Below are positions 56,824-64,000 of a stretch of DNA of 64,000 nt, piece after piece. The notes under the pieces were generated by a model. That model did no database searches and had not been told where the DNA came from. It worked only from the letters and a program-made list of their open reading frames with translations. This stretch comes from Sequoia sempervirens (lineage: Eukaryota > Streptophyta > Pinopsida > Cupressales > Cupressaceae). The stretch is taken from positions 219,800,162 to 219,864,161 of the forward strand of contig VDFB02373365.1 of assembly GCA_007258455.2 (NCBI GenBank), given 5' to 3'. How positions within the stretch are numbered: position 1 is the first letter of the stretch; the number at the start of each line of letters is the position of its first letter. The position numbers and the translations under genes were made by a program.

Positions 56824-57730
56824 TGTTGATGTGTTTTTCGTGACCGCACCAATCAGCAGAACGAAGTCGCCAACGGCTACCCTATTCTCTCTTGATCAAA
56901 GTATCCAGCACGCTAAGATTGCGAGAGAGTTTGTGCGTTCAACTCCAAGGTTCTTTCAGTGCGAATAGGCTCAGTTGGCTCGATGTGATTTGCTGGTATT
57001 TCAAGGGGACTTACGGAATTGTTCAACAACGGAGAAAGGAATTCGAATGCTCGAAAGATTTGTCAATAAAGTTCTTGTTTCCTATTCTAATCAGAAAGTA
57101 CTGAATTGAAATGGTGTAAGGTTTAGAGAGTCTAAATCTATTTTAAGGTGTGGGACATGGCAATCAATTCTCACAAGCTTCAACCAGGCTCTGCTTTGCC
57201 TCGCTTCGGACAGCCTCCACAGAACCAGTGCAATCTTCAAAGGAGTAGCTCAAGGTGTTCAAATCACAACTTAGCATGAAAATACCATCACAACGACCCA
57301 TATAAACATACAAATCATGATCAAAGTTAAGTACATGATATTCCAGTTGACCACACAAGGCGCATTCACCATCAACGAACACACTAGTGGTATGGATAGA
57401 CGAAGTTTGCTCAAATTGAAGACCACATTCCACAATTACTATCTACTGCTTGCATGAAATGAAACTTATTCTACTTTAAGTCACTACTCGAATCAGAAGG
57501 CGAAGAAACCTTGCTAGCTACTCACAACAAAAACGAAATTCATCATCAATGAAAATTCTTTTCATTGGGAGAGTGTTCACAACAATTTCTTACAAAGTTT
57601 TAAGGAAAAACTTTCCTTCTTCTTCAACTACTCTATCAATCTATACTAAGCTACTTCTAATTTGTCTCTCTATTCTAACTTCTACTCTAATTCTATTGTC
57701 TCATGAATGAATAAATGAAGGGGGACTCCC

Positions 57731-57740
57731 CCTTTTATAG
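57731..57740 (-). promoter_or_regulatory. LTR-J TATA box
   Basis: Minus strand CTATAAAAGG, followed by GGGAGTCCCCCTTCATTTATTC and AG-rich leader-like sequence. It fixes the transcription direction. Confidence 0.65.
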
Positions 57741-59059
57741 ATGGCCAAGTCCAACGGACGGCTCAGATTACAATCGACTGGATGGCCTAGATCGTGCCAC
57801 CTCATCCCTAAACAAGATTCGCCCTAAAAACCGCCACAAAGGAGAGGGGTAATAAATGAGCCATTAATGCCCACCATCTTCTAGAAGATTCCCGTTTGTA
57901 GACGCGTTCACACTGTTCTCGATCTTCTTCTTGACGTTGTTCTTCAACTTTTGGCCTAGCATCCACGTTTTCATTTTAAAATTCCAAGACCACAATCTCA
58001 TTCTTCTGCTTGATGAAGATTTTCTTCTTGATGTTGTTCCTCAACTTAGAAGTACTTGAGGACGACCTTCTTCTCTCCATCTTGAGCTTTGAAAACTTTT
58101 CTTCTTTGTCACTTGAGTTGGGCACATACTAAGTCTCGACACTTAGTCATTTTCTCCAAGTATTCGCTTCATCTCCTTAAGTCACCACCGTTTAGTCTCG
58201 ACGTTCCACCTGCAAAACAAGCAAGGAGAGGAGCATCAGAACACTTTACAATATAAATCCACTCTACTCACCTTTAACTTCCAAGGGTTCATCTATTTCC
58301 CCTAGCCAACTTTGCTTTCTTCATGATCTGTAGGCCGGGGCATATAACACCTGTGCATCAAATTTCAATGCGTTAGACAAAATTTCAACTCCTTCAGGGG
58401 CGTATTTAAGAGATGCACTTTTAAAATCATCTTTTGAGAGTGTTAGCTTCAACTGCATCATCCTCAAGGAATTCACTTCACCAGCTGGAGCTCTGATACT
58501 CAATTTCGTTCATCTCTGACTCTGGAAGATTAGTCCCACGAAGAATTCAATCAAATTCACCTAGGCAATCGACTTAAAATTCATCCGCCAAGGCATTTAA
58601 TCTTCAAAAACATCATTTATTCCCTGCCTTAGAAAATTTCTCAAATTTTCCCTAGGAAATTCACCAACCTGGTGCCCATAAAAAATCTTCACCTCGGAAT
58701 TCCTGGGAAGCTGTGGAAGACCTTAAAATCCATTCCTCGTCGATAATCTTCAATACCCAGAAGAAAATTTTCTTCAAAATGCGTCGAACTCATGGGTGTA
58801 CAACGAACGGGTTCATTTAAAATTTAAAATTTTGAACCTTAGAAAAATAATTCCTCATGAAATTTATCTTCATTTCTTCATCCGGGCAAACTTTCTTCGC
58901 TCTGCTCTGACAATTTTCATCATCCTTGTGAAATTGGAGTATTCTGACTCATTCCAGCCGACTTTACCCGTGCCTCCGAAAATTTCATCTCCTCCATCAA
59001 ACTTAGGCATATTTTCTTCTAGAGGTGGAATTTAAATATTTATACTTAGAAAAATATTC

Positions 59060-60950
59060 ATCACTTTGCATGGGCGCAAATGAGGTCTTCTATATCAAGT
59101 GTTAGCACTTGGCATTTTTCAAAGCTCCACAGGAAAGTCTAGGCGCATCAACAGGGTGGACTTTCAATTTGTCTCCTGACTTCGTAAATTTTATGCCTCT
59201 TTGATGCCTAGGGCGCATTTCACGTGTCCAACTTCAAGCTTAAATGCCTTAGAAAGTTTTAAGTTTTATTCTTTTAAGCTCAAGGCGCAAATGATGGGAT
59301 CTTCCTTCAATTTAAGTTCCACACTTAAATTCTCTTCCAGCTCACCCCCCCAGTGAAAGGCGCATTTACCACCTTGTGCTTCCACTTCAAGTTCCAACAC
59401 TTAGAAATTTTGCTAACCTTTTAATAGCCAGGCGCATATCATACCCTGAGCTTTCAATTTTTAATTTAGAACACTTAGAAACTTTTACCTAACTTCCATT
59501 TGGCAAGGGCACATATAGAGGTGCATGCTTCAAATTTACTAAATTTAGCCGACTTTCTCCAACTCCCCACAAGTCAAGGCACATTCGGAGGGGTATGCCT
59601 CAAATTTCAGCACTTAGAATATTTTCCCTCTTTACTCCTCTTCAAGGCGCATATGGACCCCTGAGGTTTCATTTTAAAGCACTTAGAAAAATTTTATTCT
59701 CCCCACTTAACTTCAAGGGCGCATTTGGGGGTGTCTACTTCCAATCTTCAACACTTAGAAAATTTTCTCATCTTTACTCCTTGCTGGACGCATTTTGATG
59801 GGGAGGAGCTTCCAGTTTTATTGTCTTAGAATATTTTCCCTCATGCTTCCAACTTAGGCGCTTTTACTAGGGTCACCTTCCACTTTCCAAGACTTTAGGC
59901 AAATTTTGAGTCTCTTCAAGCTCAGGCACATTTCTCATGTCCAGCTTTCAATTTATAACACTTAGAGAATTTTCAGATCCAACACCAAGGGCGCATTTGG
60001 CAGGTGGTGCTTCAAATTACGAGTGCCTTAGAAACTTTTCCATCATCCTCACAAGTCAAGGCGCATTTAGCTAGGCAATTTTTACACCTTGGAAACATCT
60101 CAAAGCCTCACCTTCTCCTCAAGGCGCAAATAGAAGGGGCTACTTTTATTTTCCAACACTTAGCATTTTTCTTCAGCCTCTCCACAAGTCAAGGCGCATT
60201 CAAGGTCTTTAACTTTTAATTTAGAACACTTGGAAACTTTTACCACCACTCCTCCAGCCAAAGGCGCATATGAAGGGTATAGCTTCCATTTTAATACTTA
60301 GAATATTTTCAAAGTGCCCCCTTTGCCTTAGCATTTGGGGCACTTCAAATTTTCAGCACTTAGAAACTTTCAGCCATCTTCTTCTCTCCTTGGGCGCAAA
60401 TGACCCCTTCTAGTTTCATTTTCACTTGCCTTAGAAAGTTTCTTGCCTCCTCAACTTGCAAGGGCGCATATGAGTGTGCTTGCTTTGAATTTCAATGCCT
60501 TAGTGAAAATTTCTAACCTCCAATATCCTCTTGGGCGCATTTTGACCCCAGAGCTTTCAATTTAGAACATTTAGAACATTTTAAGCTCCTTCTCAAGTTT
60601 GGGCGCATATGAAGGTCCCTTCTTCAAATTTGAAACACTTGAAGATTTTTAAGTGCCTTCTTCTCCTTAGGCGCAAATGGGGACTTGAGCTTCCAACTTT
60701 TACACCTGGAAAAATTTCTTCATGGCCTCCTCCAAGTCAAGGGCGCATTTTACCCATGGAGCCTCAAATTTTCATGACTTAGAAATTTTTAGGGTCAACT
60801 CTTCACCTAAGGCGCATTTGAGGCCTTCTACTTCCAATTTAGCAGACTTAGACAAATTTCAAGGCACATCTCTTCAAGCTTGAGGGCGCATTCAAGATGT
60901 TTAGAAAATTTTCATCAACCTTCAGCTTTTAAAGGCGTTCTTCACTTGCT
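59060..60950 (-). repeat. LTR-J tandem array, about 69-bp unit, about 28 copies
   Basis: Plus-strand core (A/G)GGCGCA(T/A)(T/A)TG recurs every 62-76 bases from 59069 to about 60934 (for example 59283, 59360, 59430, 59645, 59717, 60059, 60263, 60463, 60600, 60811). Between cores stands CACTTAGAAAATTTTC or a variant. Copies are diverged from one another. Looser units reach back to about 58350. Confidence 0.9.
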
Positions 60951-61031
60951 GGACTTGAAAATTTATCAATTTCAGTGAATTTTATGCTCTTTGCCTGATT
61001 TAGGGTGACTCGATCATGCTAACCCTAATTT

Positions 61032-62279
61032 GCTATTTTTAGAAAGTTTGTCAATTTTGCACTTCAAGCTAATTCCAAGCTCCAAAAAGGCTGGATTTTG
61101 CTTTGTTCTGAGCCTCGGGATGTGTTTGTGCTACTGATGCCTGATATCTGTCTGTACCTGCTATTTTTAGCAACTTGCTAAAAATAGCAATTGCTCGGAA
61201 TGCCTTCAAATTTTGCGTGTTGATTGCTTGAAGGGTGTTGATTGTGACTGAACTCCGCTTTTGCCTAACTTTTGTGCTCTGCCCTTGAATTTAGGAAACC
61301 CTAATTTCTCTGCCCAAGCCTGCTAAAAATAGCAAGTGTCTGATTCTCCATCCTCTGCAACTCCGTTTGATCTAAAATTCGCGCCATAGGGTCTTCATCA
61401 CTTGCTTGACCTGTACCTGTTGATGCTTTGCGCTGATCTGCTATTTATAGCATGTTTCTGGAGGTGGTTTACTATTTATAGCAGCTGCTTGATTCTGATA
61501 CCTCCACAACTCCGTTTGATTTGAAATTCGAATGACGTGCTCCTCACCACGTGACTTGCCCGTTGACACTGGCGCATGCGGCTGACTTTCTATTTTTAGC
61601 CAGTTTCCAAAATGACTTACTATAAATAGTAAGTGCTCCGTTTGCCTTCAAATTTTATCGGCAGATAGCTTGAGAGATGCTGATCGCGGTGGTTTACACT
61701 GGTTTTCAAAATTTTTGACCTTTTACCCCTCTTTTTGGGTCTCGAAGCTGGAAACCCTAATTGGTCTTGCATGCGTATCAAATGACCTCCGTTTGTCCTC
61801 GTTTCTGTTGCATTGCGATCAGCTCATGATTCTGAAGTGCTGGGAAGCGGCCGCCAGAATGTATCTGCTAAAAATAGTAAGTTGCTGAAGGAGTGCTTAT
61901 CTCTGTTTGCATGTCATATCATCGCGAAGCTCTCAAAAAACCCACAAGGAATATGCAGACATGCAAAGAGAACCCTGACATGCAAACCCTAAAACTAGCC
62001 CTGGAAGGCTGAACTCTGAAAGTTGTCGTCTCATTTTGCATGTCGCACCATCACGAATGTTTCTGAAAACCCAGAAGGAATCTCCAGACATGCGTTGAAA
62101 AACTCCGCATCTAAGCCCTGAAATTGGCCCTGGAAGTTGGACTGCTAAAAATAGCAAGTTGTCCGTTTCAGCTCAAATTTTGCAGACGAGCAACTTGATG
62201 TGTTCTGAATGCAATGTGACTATTGAAACTTTGAAAATGTTGAAGGAATGCCCTAAATCACACACTTACTAAAAATAGT
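61032..62279 (-). promoter_or_regulatory. LTR-J cluster of MEF2-type near-palindromes
   Basis: (A/G)CTA(A/T)4-5TAG(C/T) cores at 61032, 61160, 61177, 61322, 61440, 61471, 61590, 61619, 61867, 62144 and 62268. Several are followed by AAGT (GCTAAAAATAGCAAGTTG type). CTA(A/T)4TAG is the MEF2-type site bound by MADS proteins (family knowledge). That it works here is inferred. Confidence 0.6.
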
Positions 62280-62592
62280 AAGTAGCCAAATTTCACTAAA
62301 ATTGAGTTGGGAACCTGCTGGAAGTATACTGACAGCAATGCCAAGGTTAGATTTCAACTTGATTACTTCATTTGATTTTAAATCGGCTGGAGAGTTCAAA
62401 ACCCTAATTCTCAGACTTGGCCAAAACTTCAATTCAAGCTCAATGACGGGCACAATCCCGGAAAGACAGACAGTAGAAAAGAGAGACAACGACGGAACAA
62501 GCTAACATCAAGCCAAAAGTTCGGAACGAAGCAAAAATTAGGGGGTCCCCATTTGCAATGGGGCGATGTGTGAAAAAGGTCACAACAGATAT

Positions 62593-63208
62593 CCAATACA
62601 TTCCACGAACAGATAATAGCAAAGTTGATGCTCTTGCAGTTTCAACCACTCTTTTCATGCCAAACTTTGACTTTCGTCAAAATTCATTTGCTATTGAGAT
62701 GATTTACAGGCCAGTTGTACCTAATAACTCAGACAACTGGCAAGTCTTCGATGACGATGAGGATATTGAAGAATTTCTCGTCATGGGAGATAATTATAAA
62801 CAATTGTTTTTTGAAGGAAGTTCTCCTTTCAAAGAGTCAATTGCTGAAGATTTTGAAGTTACAGAATCCAGAATCATACAATTCAAAGGAAATCAGATTC
62901 CTAAGGGTTTTGTATCTTTAGAAGACATTTTTGACAGGCATGACCGTTACATCCAAGATCAGAAGAGGTCAGGTGTTAATACTTCTTCAGAATACAATCA
63001 AGTCAACATCGGCACTGAAGACAAACCTCGGTTTGTAAATTTAGGAAAGTGTTGTACTTCAAAAGAGACTGAGAGGTTTATCGCCTTGTTCAAGCAGTAG
63101 AAGGATGTTTTTGCCTGGTCATATGAAGACTTGAAAGTCTTCACACCCATAGAATTGTCTCACGCAATTCCGCCGAAGTTTGATGTTAAGCCTTTCAAGC
63201 AAAAATAA
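62593..63208 (+). CDS. Tat-E end of the extra RNase H and linker to RT
   Basis: Continues in the same frame after LTR-J: QYIPRTDNSKVDALAVSTT, the usual end of this RNase H, then VPNNSDNWQVFDDDEDIEEF. An acidic linker leads to RFVNLGKCCTSKETERFIAL. Then a TAG at 63098, DVFAWSYEDLKVFTPIELS and a TAA at 63206 follow, leading into the RT start. Confidence 0.82.
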
Positions 63209-64000
63209 AGACATTACAATCCGCGAATTCAAAGCACTATCTACGCGGAGATTCAGAAAATGGTGGACTCAAGGATAATATTTCCTATTCATCACTCCAC
63301 CTGGGTGTCCAATATAGTTCCTGTACGGAAAAAGAACGGTGAAATCAGAATTTGTGTTGATTTCAGGAACTTAAATCAATCGTCCTTAAAGGACAACTAT
63401 CCCCTACCAATCATGGAGCATACATTGCAGACAATCACCGGATCGGAGATGCTATCACTTCTTGATGGTTTTTTTGGTTACAATCAGATTGCAGTGGCAA
63501 AGGAGGATCAGATTAAGACAGCTTTCACCGCGCCATGGGGGACATTTGCTTATGAAAGGATGCCTTTCGGCCTTATCAACGCCGGTGCTACATCTCAGAA
63601 GGCCATGGACTTGGCTTTTGGGGATCTCAAGGACAAGATTATAGTCGTCTACCTTGATGACTTAACCATTTTCTCAGATAAATAGGATGATCACTTTTCA
63701 CATCTAGTGGAAGTGTTCGAAAGATGCAGGTATCACAAGATATTTTTGAATCCAAAGAAGACCATCTTTGCGGTAACGGAGGGCAAGTTACTTGGCCACA
63801 TCGTTTCCAAAGAGGGGACCAGAATAGATCCAAATCGGGTGGATTCAATCAGAAACCTGTCTCTTCCTACAAGCAAAACGCAGGCGCATTCCTTTTTTGG
63901 AAAAGTTAACTTTATCCGAAGATTTGTGCCTAATTTCTCAGAGCTGACAAAGGAGATTTCAGCAATGATGAAAAAGACGTCTACTTTTGTGTGGATAGAA
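63209..64000 (+). pseudogene. Tat-E reverse transcriptase, cut by the window end
   Basis: Reads RHYNPRIQSTIYAEIQKMVD, WVSNIVPVRKKNGEIRICVD, FRNLNQSSLKDNYPLPIME, FFGYNQIAVAKEDQIKTAF and MPFGLINAGATSQKAMD. The catalytic IIVVYLDDLTIFS keeps the Y-L-D-D box. A TAG at 63683 (CAG in relatives) interrupts it before HFSHLVEVFERC. The connection then runs to FVPNFSELTKEISAMM and the window end. RNase H proper would follow. Confidence 0.93.

Larger units (their letters stand above)
56824..62587 (-). repeat. LTR-J, 5.8-kb solo LTR in Tat-E
   Basis: The exact duplication GATAT flanks it (56819-56823 and 62588-62592). On the minus strand it starts TGTTGTGACCTTTTTC and ends GAAAAACACATCAACA. In that direction it holds MEF2-type motifs, a long ~69-bp array, a TATA box and R/U5. 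No pol, PBS or internal LTR copy was found. A 90-codon minus-strand frame at 57164-57433, in R/U5, is not convincing. Confidence 0.82.
43060..64000 (+). mobile_element. Tat-E, Ty3/gypsy Tat-like element, runs off the window
   Basis: A 5' LTR of about 4.8 kb, a TGGCGCCC-type PBS, gag with a CX3HX4HX4C finger, aspartic protease, an extra RNase H, a linker and RT reaching the window end. It contains two later insertions, LTR-F (in gag) and LTR-J (in the extra RNase H). With both and their duplications removed, gag and pol join cleanly, with J leaving the frame unchanged. Only a few stops interrupt pol. RNase H, integrase and the 3' LTR lie beyond 64000. Confidence 0.85.

Noticed and set aside
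57164..57433. 90-codon minus-strand frame in LTR-J as a U3-type ORF
   Set aside because: It lies downstream of the TATA box in R/U5, is short, and has no similarity to the E or F ORFs.
38788..64000. Upstream ALY exons (SANT and DIRP domains)
   Set aside because: Looked for on the minus strand and not found; they are probably outside the window.

Overview
This is plant nuclear DNA: AT-rich, with spliced exons and GT-AG introns, plant Ty1/copia and Ty3/gypsy retrotransposons, and hAT and LINE remnants. No bacterial, organellar, rRNA, tRNA or CRISPR features were seen. The 16-kb intron packed with transposons and the 4-6 kb LTRs suggest a large-genome seed plant, possibly a gymnosperm (inference). 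Labels such as Cop-A and Tat-E are local names used only here.

Layout. (1) 1-2283: the 5' end of a decayed minus-strand copia element (Cop-A: gag with four zinc knuckles, PBS, 5' LTR). (2) 2402-9313: Cop-B, a full-length but decayed minus-strand Sirevirus-like copia element. (3) 9314-12146: unassigned DNA plus a possible copia 3' end. (4) 12147-17644: Gyp-C, a minus-strand chromovirus (gypsy) with a C-terminal chromodomain. (5) 17645-21367: unassigned DNA and a LINE fragment. (6) 21368-38787: the last four coding exons of a host gene on the minus strand, recognised as an ALWAYS EARLY (ALY)/LIN9-family protein of the MuvB/DREAM chromatin complex. One intron of 16.3 kb holds copia element Cop-H (TSD TGGAT), an inverted-dimer insertion Inv-I (TSD ACTTA) inside the 5' LTR of Cop-H, and a giant LTR (LTR-G). 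(7) 38788-42664: unassigned DNA and a hAT transposase pseudogene. (8) 42665 to the window end: an LTR piece (LTR-K), then a plus-strand Tat-like gypsy element (Tat-E) that runs off the window. Tat-E is interrupted by two solo LTRs, LTR-F (6.2 kb, TSD CGCTC, in gag) and LTR-J (5.8 kb, minus strand, TSD GATAT, in the extra RNase H).

The most unusual content is the giant-LTR group (G, E, F, J). Their U3 regions carry family-specific tandem arrays. In E and F there is also a long ORF upstream of the LTR TATA box, so it lies inside U3. The E and F proteins share a homologous segment. In G the matching place holds a captured fragment of copia reverse transcriptase. In J the U3 carries about eleven MEF2-type CTA(A/T)4-5TAG near-palindromes and about 28 units of a ~69-bp GGCGCA repeat. 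Inv-I, with both LTR U5 ends facing outward between one TSD, is the second striking structure.

Only the ALY exons look like a functional host gene. Everything else is transposon sequence in various stages of decay, and many of its stop codons fit CAG/CAA to TAG/TAA transitions.
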